From Pseudomonadota bacterium (GTDB taxonomy: Bacteria > Pseudomonadota > Gammaproteobacteria > Burkholderiales > Burkholderiaceae): a stretch of 7,760 bases of DNA. How positions within the stretch are numbered: position 1 is the first letter of the stretch; each line of letters starts with the position of its first letter. The stretch is from contig JAJYBQ010000118.1 of NCBI GenBank assembly GCA_021778935.1, forward strand, positions 1-7,760, written 5' to 3'. This document shows, one piece after another, positions 1 through 6,870 of this stretch. Below the pieces are notes generated by a model, which saw only the letters and a list, made by a program, of their open reading frames with translations, was not told where the DNA came from and did no database searches. The translations under genes were made by a program, and so were the position numbers.

Positions 1-1
1 G

Positions 2-1336
2 GATCTGCTGTCGAGCTGGAAGATCAAGTCCATCCTGACGCGGTACTCCGACCACATCGCGACGCCCATCCGCATGGTCAAGGAGGAATGGGACAAGGAC
101 GCCAACGAGCTGCGCGCCACCGGGGAGATGGAAACCGTCAACCGGGCGTCGGCACTGTGGGCGCGTGCCAAGTCGGACATCACCGACGAGCAGTACAGGG
201 AGTTCTACAAGCACGTCGCGCACGATTTTTCCGATCCGCTGGCGTGGACCCACAACCGCGTCGAAGGCCGCAACGAGTATGTGCAATTGCTCTATCTCCC
301 GTCGAAGGCGCCCTTCGATCTGTGGGATCGCAAGCACACCCACGGTCTCAAGCTCTACGTCAAGCGCGTGTTCATCATGGACGACGCCGAACAACTGCTG
401 CCGGCTTATCTGCGCTTCGTCCGCGGCGTCGTCGACTCGAGCGACCTGCCGCTCAATGTTTCGCGCGAAATCCTGCAGGAAAGCCGCGACGTGAAGCTGA
501 TCCGCGAGGGTTGCACCAAGCGGGTGCTGTCGCTGCTCGAGGACCTGGCGCAGAATCGGGCTGACGACTACGCGAAGTTCTGGACCGAGTTCGGCACCGT
601 GCTGAAGGAGGGCATGGGCGAGGATTCGGCGAACGCCGAGCGCATCGCCAAGCTGCTGCGTTTCGGATCGACGGTCGGGGATGGAACGACCTCGCTCGCC
701 GACTATGTCGCCCGGATGAAGCCGGAACAGACGGAGATCTATTACGCCACGGGCGAGTCGCCGATGGCCGCGCGCAACAGTCCGCACATGGAGATCTTCC
801 GCAAGAAGGGCGTCGAGGTGCTGCTGCTGACCGACCGCGTCGACGAATGGATGCTGTCCTTCCTGACGGAGTTCGAAGGCAAGCCGCTGCGCTCGGTGGC
901 GAAGGGCGATCTCGCGCTCGACGCGCTGGCCGACGCGCAGGAGAAGGAAGAGAAGCAGAAAGCCGAGGATGCGTTCAAGGACCTGGTCGCGCGGGTGAAG
1001 GACGCCTTGGGCGAGCGCGTATCGGAGGTGCGGATCACCATGCGCTTGACCGACTCTCCGGCCTGCGCGGTGGTCGACAAGGATGCAATGAGCGCCCATC
1101 TCCAGCGTATGCTCAAGGCCGCCGGACAGCAGGTCGCGCCCCAGGCGCCGGTGCTCGAGCTCAATCCGCACCATGCCCTGGTGCAGCGCTTGCAGGGGGA
1201 AGATGCGTCGCGCCTTGCGGACTGGGCGAACCTCCTGCTCGATCAGGCCGTCCTGGCGGAGGGTGGGCAGATCGACGATCCTGCCGGATTCGTCAAACGC
1301 ATGAACGCGCTGCTGCTCGGACGCGGATCGATGTGA
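2..1336 (+). CDS. htpG: Molecular chaperone HtpG (Hsp90 family), 3' part
   Basis: This is the C-terminal 444 residues of the bacterial Hsp90, a cytoplasmic ATP-dependent homodimeric chaperone. The frame is open from base 2 and the gene starts before the window, so the ATG at 74 is internal. Before it the frame reads [18 protein letters not shown], typical of the end of the HtpG N-terminal ATPase domain. The middle domain follows, with hallmark stretches such as [45 protein letters not shown] and the EIYYATGES segment. The C-terminal dimerisation domain ends in LLLGRGSM. E. coli HtpG has about 624 residues, so about 70% is visible and the nucleotide-binding domain is missing only because of the window edge. 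The coding sequence looks intact, with no frameshift. Its last Met codon and stop (ATGTGA) overlap the GTG start of the next gene, which suggests co-transcription and coupled translation. Confidence 0.97.
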   Translation, partial: DLLSSWKIKSILTRYSDHIATPIRMVKEEWDKDANELRATGEMETVNRASALWARAKSDITDEQYREFYKHVAHDFSDPLAWTHNRVEGRNEYVQLLYLPSKAPFDLWDRKHTHGLKLYVKRVFIMDDAEQLLPAYLRFVRGVVDSSDLPLNVSREILQESRDVKLIREGCTKRVLSLLEDLAQNRADDYAKFWTEFGTVLKEGMGEDSANAERIAKLLRFGSTVGDGTTSLADYVARMKPEQTEIYYATGESPMAARNSPHMEIFRKKGVEVLLLTDRVDEWMLSFLTEFEGKPLRSVAKGDLALDALADAQEKEEKQKAEDAFKDLVARVKDALGERVSEVRITMRLTDSPACAVVDKDAMSAHLQRMLKAAGQQVAPQAPVLELNPHHALVQRLQGEDASRLADWANLLLDQAVLAEGGQIDDPAGFVKRMNALLLGRGSM

Positions 1337-2052
1337 TCACGTTCTCGGAAGCGAACGGGGTCCGCTACCTGCATTTTGGTACGGAATGGGTGCAAGGGGC
1401 GATGCGGCTGTCGCACCCGTACCGCCTGGAGCTCGAATACCAGCGGCAGATGATGGCGCCGCTGGTGTTCGCGCCGCGGCCCCGCGCGGTTCTGCAACTC
1501 GGGCTGGGTGCAGCGGCGCTGACCAAGTTCTGCCACCGCTATCTGCCGGATTCCCGCGTCACGGTCGTGGAAATCGATCCGGCGGTGATTCTCGCCGCGC
1601 GACAGTGGTTCGCGCTGCCGCCGGACGACGCCCGTCTGCGCGTGGCGCGGGCCGACGGCCGGGCGTATCTCGACCGGCACCCGGAAAGCGCCGACTGGTT
1701 GCAGGTGGATCTCTACGATGCGGGTGCGAAAGGGCCGGTATACGACGACGAGCCCTTCTATGCCGCCTGCCGCGGGGCCTTGCGCGACGGCGGGGTGGCG
1801 GCGTTCAATCTGTTCGGCCGCGGCCTGCGGCATAGCCTGCGGGCGCTCGACGAGGCGTTTTCCGGGCGGTGGGCCCGCCTGCCGGCGACGGCCGAGGGCA
1901 ACCACATCGTCCTGGCATTCGCCGGCGACTGCGGCTCGTCTGGGGCCGAGCGGGCGGCCGCCGCACGGTCGGTGGAGGCACGATTCGGTCTGCCGGCGCC
2001 GGCGTGGATCGACGGCCTGCGGGGCTCATCCGACCGCGGCATGCCGCATTGA
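1333..2052 (+). CDS. Spermidine synthase-like (polyamine aminopropyltransferase-fold) protein
   Basis: This 239-residue protein has a Rossmann methyltransferase-like fold of the spermidine synthase family. Residues 53-60 (VLQLGLGA) form the nucleotide-binding loop. VVEIDP (78-83) is the acidic end of strand 2 that would hold the ribose of SAM or decarboxylated SAM. DGRAYL (108-113) and the [11 protein letters not shown] segment (125-135) match the family's DxxD region. In E. coli SpeE the loop is GGGDG; here the Asp is replaced by Ala and the N-terminal strand domain with the YQ motif is reduced. True putrescine aminopropyl transfer is therefore doubtful, and the substrate is unknown. The GTG at 1333 is chosen because the [20 protein letters not shown] start is family-like and it overlaps the htpG stop by 4 bases. 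No strong Shine-Dalgarno is seen, only CGGA at 1324-1327. The family call is secure; the reaction is not. Confidence 0.87.
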   Translation: MITFSEANGVRYLHFGTEWVQGAMRLSHPYRLELEYQRQMMAPLVFAPRPRAVLQLGLGAAALTKFCHRYLPDSRVTVVEIDPAVILAARQWFALPPDDARLRVARADGRAYLDRHPESADWLQVDLYDAGAKGPVYDDEPFYAACRGALRDGGVAAFNLFGRGLRHSLRALDEAFSGRWARLPATAEGNHIVLAFAGDCGSSGAERAAAARSVEARFGLPAPAWIDGLRGSSDRGMPH

Positions 2053-2078
2053 TGGGCGGTCGCGCATTTTTTCATTAT
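2049..2078 (+). promoter_or_regulatory. Possible sigma-70 promoter before the DUF1631 gene
   Basis: The gap 2053-2109 holds the most AT-rich stretch of the window (about 2065-2090, runs of T with CATTATATTTT). A TTGATG at 2049-2054 (4 of 6 to TTGACA) stands 18 bases before CATTAT at 2073-2078 (4 of 6 to TATAAT). TATATT at 2076-2081 is an alternative -10 box with a longer spacer. The match is modest and the -35 would overlap the stop of the upstream gene. The contrast with the GC-rich surroundings is the main support. Confidence 0.4.
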
Positions 2079-2109
2079 ATTTTCAGGTTTCCCGTCGCAC
2101 ACTACGCCC

Positions 2110-3690
2110 TTGGCTGCCATGGGCGAACACCACCGTGGCCGTCGAACGCCAATGATCCACAACGCCGACTCGTCCCGGCATCTCGTCGGGAATGCCTCCC
2201 CAGGGGGATACCCAGCGCATTCCCCGGATGCGCTGCGGGCGGCCGTGGCCGTTGTGTCCGGGCTGTCGGCGGGCTCCTTTTCCGGCATCGTCAATCGGGT
2301 GCGCGACATGATCTCCCTGGTCCGGGACTTCAATGTGAGCCTGCCCTGGGTGCGGGGATTGCTGGCGGCGAAGTCGGAGGCACTGCGGGATGCCTATCTG
2401 GGGCACTTGCGGCAGCGGCAGGATGCCGCGGTGGCAAGACTGTTCTCGGGCGATCCGGATGTGCGCGAGCCGCACGGATTGGTGATCGAGGGTCTGGTGG
2501 CGGGGGACGGGGTGGCAGACCGGATCGTCGATCGGGTGGCAGCCCGCATCGTCGGGCGCATGCGCACGGCGGCCGGGGAGCCGCTGCGCGACCTGCAGGC
2601 AATCGTCCGCTTTCTGTCCGGTCGGGCGGATCTTCCGGTTTCCGGCAACCCGTTCGCGCCCGATGTGTTCGTCGGAGCCCTGATGCAGGCGGCGGTGGAT
2701 GTCGGGCTGGCGCCGCAGGCCTGGGTCGCGTTTCTTACCGTGTTTGAACGCGACCTCGGTGCCGAGGTTCAGCGTATCGAGCATGCGGTCCTCGAACATT
2801 TTCGCCTCCAGGGGATCCACCTGCCGCAGAGTGTGGAGCAGGGCTTCGGACAGGATTCCGGACCCGACTCGTCGCAGGACCAGCGGGTTCGGGGGTGGGT
2901 CGCGTACCTGCGCCACCGGAGCGCGGCTGGCGACCTGCGGATCGCAGGTCTGCGGGGTGCGGAAGAAGGTGTCGGGCTGGCGGATCGCCGGGGGGACGAT
3001 TCGGCGTCCCGCGTCGCGATCGCGCGGGCGCGGGAATTCCTCGCGTCGTTGCGGGCAGGCGCGCGAGACGAGGCCGGGACGCGGAATCCGGCGGATGTCG
3101 TTCCGAGCGAACCGCTCCTCGCGGCATTGGTGGAATTGCAGGCGCTGGGTTTGCAGGGAGTCCGCGGGGTGACGTTCGCCGCGAGTTCTGCCGGATCGAT
3201 CGAAACCTGGCGCGAGCATCTCGTCGAGCGGGCGGTGCGAGCGGAAGAGCAATGCATGATCGACATCGTGGCAATGCTGTTTGGTCATATCCGGCGCGCC
3301 ACACAAATTCCGCCGGCGATCCAGGATCTTCTCGCACGGTTGCAGGTTCCGGTGCTCAAGGCGGCTTTGCTCGATTGCCGCGGGTTCGCGTCGAGCACCC
3401 ACCCCGCACGGCGTCTCATCGACCGCATCGCGCAGGTGGCCGTATACAGCAGCGCCGACGCGGCGGAGAACGAGTCGTACCGTTTCGAGGCCGAACGGCA
3501 TGTGAACCGGATCGTGCGTGAATTCGATCGCGACGTCGGGCTGTATGAGCAGGCGCTTGCGGAGTTCGATCGGTTTCTCGCGGCATCGGGGCGCGCGTTC
3601 GAACGCCGGTCGATCACCGAGCACGCGATCGCGCGATTCGTCGCCGGCGCCGTGCTGCGGGGTACCCCGATGACCCGGGAGCCGGCGTAA
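2110..3690 (+). CDS. DUF1631 family protein, short form
   Basis: This is an uncharacterised DUF1631 protein of up to 526 residues, without a signal peptide or membrane helix and so probably cytoplasmic. Family-like parts are the segment around SGNPFAPDVFVGALMQA (178-194), the helix MIDIVAMLFGHIRR (383-396), the IQDLLARLQVPVLKAALLD block (404-422), HPARRLIDRIAQ (431-442) and the RIVREFDRDVGLYEQALAEF tail region (467-486). From memory, family members are usually about 700-800 residues, so this one is clearly shorter and lacks much of the middle. The stretch 245-300 is low in recognisable conservation. The start is uncertain: TTG at 2110 gives the longest form, while ATG at 2119 and ATG at 2152 (protein start MIHNADSS) are in frame. 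None has a clear Shine-Dalgarno. The gene stands behind its own AT-rich gap and converges with the DUF1841 gene. No function can be assigned. Confidence 0.8.
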   Translation: MAAMGEHHRGRRTPMIHNADSSRHLVGNASPGGYPAHSPDALRAAVAVVSGLSAGSFSGIVNRVRDMISLVRDFNVSLPWVRGLLAAKSEALRDAYLGHLRQRQDAAVARLFSGDPDVREPHGLVIEGLVAGDGVADRIVDRVAARIVGRMRTAAGEPLRDLQAIVRFLSGRADLPVSGNPFAPDVFVGALMQAAVDVGLAPQAWVAFLTVFERDLGAEVQRIEHAVLEHFRLQGIHLPQSVEQGFGQDSGPDSSQDQRVRGWVAYLRHRSAAGDLRIAGLRGAEEGVGLADRRGDDSASRVAIARAREFLASLRAGARDEAGTRNPADVVPSEPLLAALVELQALGLQGVRGVTFAASSAGSIETWREHLVERAVRAEEQCMIDIVAMLFGHIRRATQIPPAIQDLLARLQVPVLKAALLDCRGFASSTHPARRLIDRIAQVAVYSSADAAENESYRFEAERHVNRIVREFDRDVGLYEQALAEFDRFLAASGRAFERRSITEHAIARFVAGAVLRGTPMTREPA

Positions 3691-3695
3691 GCCGC

Positions 3696-3712
3696 TCCCG
3701 TTGCGCACGGGA
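3696..3712. terminator. Weak hairpin in the convergent gap
   Basis: The 46-base gap between the convergent DUF1631 and DUF1841 genes holds TCCCGT, a 5-base loop and ACGGGA, a perfect 6-bp stem. Its place six bases after the DUF1631 stop suits a terminator serving either strand. No T-run follows on either side, so it is not a classical intrinsic terminator. Confidence 0.25.
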
Positions 3713-3736
3713 CGCTCCTGCGCTCGGCGGCTCCGG

Positions 3737-4177
3737 TCAGGACGCCCGCCGGCGCAGGCATTCCAGCAAGGCGTCGTTGATTGCCATCGGATCGGCGGGA
3801 AGCGTGCCGCGCTGCGTCCGCCACACCACTTCGCCGAGGCACTCCATTGCGGCATGCGCGCCGGCATGCGCGTCGCCGGTGCGCCGGCGCAGTTGCTCCA
3901 GCACGGCGCGAATCCCCGGGGGCTGATCGATCGATTCCTGTTCCCGCAATGTCAGGTGCATCGCAAGATGCAGGAACGGGTTCTCGCGCCCCGCCTCGAT
4001 GGGGAAATCCATTTCTAGGGCCCGCGCCGCATCGCCAAGCAGCGCGTGGTATTCCGGATGATCCAGGATGCAGGCGATCGCCAGGCTCTCCAGCGGCGTC
4101 GCGACGCTTCCTTCGCAGTGCTTGCGCCAGGCGTCGCAGAAAAACCGGCGGACTTCTTCGCGGGAGGGATTGAACAT
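3737..4177 (-). CDS. DUF1841 family protein
   Basis: This 146-residue cytoplasmic protein belongs to DUF1841, a small family of unknown function found mainly in beta- and gammaproteobacteria. Recognisable parts are the N-terminus MFNPSREEVRRFFCDAWRK, LESLAIACILDHPEYHALL (29-47), the NPFLHLAMHLTLREQESIDQ block (66-85) with PPGIR after it, and ECLGEVVWRTQR (112-123). The family's usual length is close to this, so it looks complete. The ATG at 4177 gives the expected MFNPSR start although the bases before it are pyrimidine-rich and show no Shine-Dalgarno. It is the last gene of the minus-strand block, 90 bases after nth. A REP-like palindrome lies in between, so it may be read through from nth or may be separately expressed. 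The family assignment is confident; nothing in the sequence reveals a catalytic site. Confidence 0.9.
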   Translation of the reverse strand: MFNPSREEVRRFFCDAWRKHCEGSVATPLESLAIACILDHPEYHALLGDAARALEMDFPIEAGRENPFLHLAMHLTLREQESIDQPPGIRAVLEQLRRRTGDAHAGAHAAMECLGEVVWRTQRGTLPADPMAINDALLECLRRRAS

Positions 4178-4199
4178 GGTGGAGGAGCGGGCTGAGGTC

Positions 4200-4250
4200 G
4201 GGGGTTCCCCCTCTGGCGCGATGGCGCGAGAGGGCGGGGGTGAGGGTCGC
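4200..4250. repeat. REP-like palindromic intergenic element
   Basis: The nth-DUF1841 gap (4178-4267) is mostly filled by a GC-rich imperfect palindrome. CCCTCT (4209-4214) pairs with AGAGGG (4229-4234), followed inward by a G:G mismatch and a 4-bp GCGC stem. On the minus strand the flank reads CCCTCACCCCCGCCCTCTC, like the heads of dispersed REP-type repeats common in proteobacterial genomes. A frame through it reads PHPRPLAPSRQRG, a well-known spurious translation of such repeats. GGGGGTTCCCCC at 4200-4211 overlaps the stem and could form a competing palindrome. No second copy lies in this window, so repetition is inferred. Confidence 0.6.
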
Positions 4251-4267
4251 GATTCGGTGAGTGTTCG

Positions 4268-4909
4268 TTACTTCGGCGCCGGCGTCTTCGGCTGGTACTC
4301 GCATTGCGCCGCGACGATGCAGCGCCAGCATTCGGGTTTGCGCGCCTTGCACACGTAGCGCCCATGCAGGATCAGCCAATGGTGGGCGTGGTGGCGGAAT
4401 TCGGTCGGCACCCCGCGCAGCAAGCCGTCCTCGACTTCCCGCACGGTATTCCCCGGCGCAAGTCCGGTGCGGTTGGCGACGCGGAAGCAGTGGGTATCGA
4501 CTGCGATCGTCGGTTCCCCGAAGGCGACATTGAGGACCACGTTGGCAGTCTTGCGGCCCACGCCCGGCAGGGCCTCCAGCGCCGCGCGATCCCGCGGCAC
4601 CTGCCCGCCGTGCTGATCGAGGATCCGGTGGGACAGGGCGACGACGTTGCGCGCCTTGGCGCGATACAACCCGATCGTGCGGATCTGGGCCGCCAGCGCC
4701 TCCTCGCCCAGGGCGGCAATCGCTGCGGGGGTGTTCGCGTGCGGGAACAACCTTGCGGTCGCCGCATTGACCGATTTGTCGGTCGCCTGCGCCGAGAGCA
4801 CGACCGCGACGAGCAGCTCGAAAGGCGTGGAATAGTGCAACTCGCTTTCGGGATGCGGATTGGCGCGGGCGAAGGCCGCGAACATTTCCCGGATCTTGCG
4901 CGGCGTCAT
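4268..4909 (-). CDS. nth: Endonuclease III (DNA glycosylase/AP lyase)
   Basis: Endonuclease III is the bifunctional base-excision-repair glycosylase that removes oxidised pyrimidines and cuts at abasic sites. The protein is 213 residues, close to E. coli Nth. All key features are visible and keep the E. coli numbering. The helix-hairpin-helix LPGVGRKTA (114-122) contains catalytic Lys120. [11 protein letters not shown] carries catalytic Asp138. The C-terminal [4Fe-4S] loop has Cys187, Cys194, Cys197 and Cys203 in C-x6-C-x2-C-x5-C spacing. The substrate pocket segment [17 protein letters not shown] (32-48) is intact. The ATG at 4909 overlaps the stop of rnfB as ATGA, so translation is probably coupled. 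The Shine-Dalgarno is weak (GGA upstream in a GC-rich tract). In E. coli nth is the last gene of rsxABCDGE-nth, so the rnfB-nth link here is a reduced version of a known arrangement. Confidence 0.97.
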   Translation of the reverse strand: MTPRKIREMFAAFARANPHPESELHYSTPFELLVAVVLSAQATDKSVNAATARLFPHANTPAAIAALGEEALAAQIRTIGLYRAKARNVVALSHRILDQHGGQVPRDRAALEALPGVGRKTANVVLNVAFGEPTIAVDTHCFRVANRTGLAPGNTVREVEDGLLRGVPTEFRHHAHHWLILHGRYVCKARKPECWRCIVAAQCEYQPKTPAPK

Positions 4910-5442
4910 CGAGCCGTCCGGCGCGCGCGCGCGCGCTCGATCGCCCGCTGCAGGATGTGGCGGCCCCGGCGCATCTCCTCCGCGCCGATCATGGTCCCCT
5001 GCTGCCCGCGCGGGGTGTCGGGCGCGGCTCGGCGTTTCGCCGGCTCCCGGCTTTCCCGCGCGATGCGCTGCGCGCGTGCCTGGGTTCGGGCGTCCGCGCG
5101 CCGCGCGTCGGTGACCGTCCAGACGCGCGGCGGCTGCGCCGGCATCAGCGCGATGCAGTCCATCGGACAGGGTGGCAGGCACAGGCCGCAGCCGGTGCAT
5201 TCTGCCGCCAGCACGGTATGCATGCGCCGCGTCGTTCCGACGATCGCATCGACGGGGCACACGCGGATGCAGAGCATGCAGCCGATGCAGCGCGATTCGT
5301 CGATGCGGGCAAGCCCGAGAAAACGATGGGAATGCCAGTCGGGCGCGGCGTCGCGGCCTCCTTGGTTTTCGGCGATGGCGGGAGCCGATGCTCCGGGGGC
5401 GGGCTTGCACGGTGTGTCGTTGCCCGTTTCCCGGCCGATCAA
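4906..5442 (-). CDS. rnfB: RnfB/RsxB-type 2[4Fe-4S] ferredoxin, lacking the N-terminal domain
   Basis: This 178-residue protein carries the bacterial-ferredoxin half of RnfB, an electron-transfer subunit linked to the Rnf/Rsx membrane complex. Two complete clusters' ligands are visible: Cys52, 55, 58, 62 ([12 protein letters not shown]) and Cys82, 85, 88, 92 ([12 protein letters not shown]), joined by the RnfB-like [14 protein letters not shown]. The usual N-terminal iron-sulfur domain with its CGY-x-GC-type motif, and any membrane anchor, are absent. In their place is a 45-residue Ala/Pro-rich leader. The tail is Arg/Ala-rich and probably extended or charged. The start is the TTG at 5442: no other ATG, GTG or TTG lies before the clusters, AGGA stands 8 bases upstream, and TTGA overlaps the stop of the peptidase gene. 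The gene ends in a 4-base overlap with nth. No other rnf genes are in the window, so the partner is unknown. Confidence 0.85.
   Translation of the reverse strand: MIGRETGNDTPCKPAPGASAPAIAENQGGRDAAPDWHSHRFLGLARIDESRCIGCMLCIRVCPVDAIVGTTRRMHTVLAAECTGCGLCLPPCPMDCIALMPAQPPRVWTVTDARRADARTQARAQRIARESREPAKRRAAPDTPRGQQGTMIGAEEMRRGRHILQRAIERARARRTAR
4921..4934. repeat. (GC)7 dinucleotide run at the rnfB end
   Basis: Seven uninterrupted GC units lie in the last codons of rnfB (coding the Arg/Ala tail) and 12 bases upstream of the nth start. Alternating GC of this length can slip during replication or adopt Z-form DNA. A one-unit change would shift the rnfB frame just before its coupled stop. Confidence 0.7.
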
Positions 5443-6413
5443 GGTGTCTTTCCTGCCCGATCGATTTCCCGGGCGGTCTGTTCAACCAGGTCGTGGTGTG
5501 CGCCCCCCAGCGCCAGGGCCCGCGTGATTGCCGCCCGCGCGCGGGCGACCCGGTGTTGTGCCAGTAGGGATGCCGCGAGGTTGTTCCAGGCGTCCGCCTG
5601 GGTCGGTTGCAGTGCGACTGCCCTCCAGAATGCGGTGACTGCGCCTGCCGGGTCGTCCATCTCGAACGCGCTGTTTCCCAGGCCCATCCACGCGGCGTAA
5701 CTCCGCGGCGCCCGCCGGGTAAGGGCGGCATAGGCGCGGTGCGATGCCCGCACATCGACGCGCTCGAGCGCAGCCGCCGCGTCGAGGAGCGCGTCGAGGG
5801 AAGGCGTGACCGGGAGCCGGCGCGGGTCCGTTGCCACCATCGCCCAGTCGCCGCTGCGGTCCCAGGTGTGCTCGAAGAGTTCCATGGGCATGGCCTCATG
5901 TGGCTCCGGGCCGGATCGCAGCTGCACGACGCCGGCGGGAACGTCATACCCGACCACCACCGAGTAATGCCAGACCGGGTAGATCGCCAGCCCGAGGTTT
6001 TGCAGCACGATCACCGGATTGCCCGCGTCGACTTCCCGCAGGATGGCGTCGAGCCGCGGCGGCAATTGCACCGCAAGCCGGCCTTGCCGCCGCGCCGCGG
6101 CGAGCATTTCCGGCGCGAAGGAACCATGGCGGCCGGGGGTGAACACCGACGCGCGCACCGAATCGAGAGTGATTCGGGAACCGGTCGCACCCAGAACCAT
6201 CGCCAGCGTCGCCGGCCCGCATTGATCCTTTTCCTGGGCGAAGTAGGGGACCCGGTTGCCCAGGTCGTGTGCCGGATCGATTCCGAGCGCGTCGTGCGCC
6301 CCGCTCATCGACGCGCGTACGGCGTCGGTCTGCGGCGTGGCGCAGGCCGCGACGAGCAGCGCCGACGCGGTCAGCACGACGGCGCGAACGAGCCGGGCGG
6401 CATTCGCCGCCAA
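5439..6413 (-). CDS. PA2778-family C39-like cysteine peptidase, lipoprotein with TPR repeats
   Basis: This is an exported lipoprotein of about 324 residues. A hydrophobic signal ends in the lipobox LVAAC (Cys24), with Ala at +2 favouring outer-membrane sorting. The papain-like C39-type domain follows. [11 protein letters not shown] carries the likely nucleophile Cys65 after Gln64, and [10 protein letters not shown] carries His149. The C-terminal third (from about residue 220) holds two or three TPR-like repeats, for example [19 protein letters not shown] and [18 protein letters not shown]. The substrate of this family is not established. The start is uncertain: the frame extends to a TTG at 6485 with no Shine-Dalgarno, overlapping the PA2779 gene by 44 bases. 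The TTG at 6413 is preferred because it gives a normal 24-residue lipoprotein signal, and a CTG at 6434 is another option. It follows its usual partner PA2779 and overlaps rnfB by 4 bases. Confidence 0.88.
   Translation of the reverse strand: MAANAARLVRAVVLTASALLVAACATPQTDAVRASMSGAHDALGIDPAHDLGNRVPYFAQEKDQCGPATLAMVLGATGSRITLDSVRASVFTPGRHGSFAPEMLAAARRQGRLAVQLPPRLDAILREVDAGNPVIVLQNLGLAIYPVWHYSVVVGYDVPAGVVQLRSGPEPHEAMPMELFEHTWDRSGDWAMVATDPRRLPVTPSLDALLDAAAALERVDVRASHRAYAALTRRAPRSYAAWMGLGNSAFEMDDPAGAVTAFWRAVALQPTQADAWNNLAASLLAQHRVARARAAITRALALGGAHHDLVEQTAREIDRAGKTP
5451..5454 (-). promoter_or_regulatory. Ribosome binding site that sets the rnfB TTG start
   Basis: AGGA lies inside the last codons of the PA2778-family gene, 8 bases before the TTG at 5442. 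Its spacing is right for a Shine-Dalgarno. It is the main support for the non-ATG start of rnfB. Confidence 0.6.
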
Positions 6414-6441
6414 CGGCCGGTCCGGGTGCGCCAGGCCCCGG

Positions 6442-6828
6442 TCAACGAATCGGCCGGGTGAACGGAAATACCTTCGTGAGTCCAAGGATGTCGGTGATCA
6501 ACAGGATCACGAACACGGCGAACAGGATCTCCAGCACGCCGCCGCCTGCCGGAAGCTGGTCGATGCGCCGGGCGAAGTCCTGCGCTTCCTGATCGGTGAG
6601 TGCGTTGACGCGCGCCTGGACCTGCGCCGGATCGACGCCGTTGGCGAGCAGGACCTTGCGCACGTCCTGGCGTGCCAGCCAGGAGCGGATATGCTGGCGC
6701 GCCGAACTGTCGGCATGCAGAATCTGTTCGGTACCGACCAGCGCCGCCCGCGCGGGCAGCGGGACGCTCGCGCCGACCAGGCTCAGGGAGGCAAGCGCGG
6801 CGACCGCCTTTTTGGAAAAATGCATCAT
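6442..6828 (-). CDS. PA2779-family small membrane protein
   Basis: This 128-residue protein is of the PA2779 family (function unknown), the regular neighbour of PA2778-type peptidases. A signal peptide (1 to about 29: KK, a hydrophobic stretch, then ARA-AL) directs export. The middle is a helical domain with family wording such as LLANGVDPAQVQARVNALT (60-78) and QDFARRIDQLP. Residues 92-97 read LPAGGG. A hydrophobic helix (about 98-118, ILFAVFVILLITDILGL) follows, then a short basic tail RPIR. This predicts a periplasmic domain anchored in the inner membrane by its C-terminus. The first of two tandem ATGs (6828, 6825) is used, and a strong GGAGGAGG precedes both. The gene lies 75 bases after fdxA and runs into the peptidase gene. 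The layout resembles a C-terminal sorting signal; see findings. Confidence 0.9.
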   Translation of the reverse strand: MMHFSKKAVAALASLSLVGASVPLPARAALVGTEQILHADSSARQHIRSWLARQDVRKVLLANGVDPAQVQARVNALTDQEAQDFARRIDQLPAGGGVLEILFAVFVILLITDILGLTKVFPFTRPIR

Positions 6829-6830
6829 TC

Positions 6831-6838
6831 CCTCCTCC
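6831..6838 (-). promoter_or_regulatory. Strong Shine-Dalgarno of the PA2779-family gene
   Basis: GGAGGAGG sits 2 bases before the ATG at 6828 and 5 bases before the ATG at 6825. An internal GGAGG is at 5 and 8 bases respectively. It is the best ribosome binding site in the window. It suggests that this gene is translated independently of fdxA, and at a higher rate than the peptidase, which has no such site. Confidence 0.75.
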
Positions 6839-6852
6839 GGAAAAGGAATCCG

Positions 6853-6870
6853 GGCCGACTCGCGTCGGCC
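6853..6870 (-). terminator. Hairpin after fdxA, possible terminator or attenuator
   Basis: In the 75-base gap between fdxA and the PA2779-family gene, GGCCGAC and GTCGGCC form a perfect 7-bp stem around a 4-base loop. On the transcript it is followed by CGGATTCCTTTTCC, only a short T-run, so termination would be partial. The hairpin is flanked by AATCCGG direct repeats at 6847-6853 and 6871-6877. It could also protect the fdxA mRNA 3' end. Confidence 0.45.

Noticed and set aside
742..1164. A 140-residue Ser-rich minus-strand frame inside htpG
   Set aside because: It is a shadow of a conserved housekeeping gene with no ribosome binding site or family resemblance.
847..1332. N-terminal extension of the spermidine-synthase-like frame inside htpG
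   Set aside because: The extension is Arg/Gly-rich out-of-frame htpG sequence, whereas family similarity begins at the GTG at 1333.
2083..3867. A 594-residue open frame on the minus strand opposite the DUF1631 gene
   Set aside because: It resembles no protein family I recognise, is rich in Arg, Pro and His, and runs across the convergent gap into the DUF1841 gene in another frame. Long antisense frames are expected at this GC content, and the plus-strand frame has recognisable DUF1631 blocks.
5443..5700. A frameshifted N-terminal RnfB domain upstream of the TTG
   Set aside because: No frame here shows the expected CGY-x-GC cluster motif, and the region codes for intact TPR repeats of the peptidase.
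4268..5947. A 559-residue minus-strand frame that could be read as a fusion protein with Nth
   Set aside because: Only the last 213 residues are Nth. The upstream part is the shadow of rnfB and the peptidase in another frame, low in complexity, and Nth has a good ATG with the family start.
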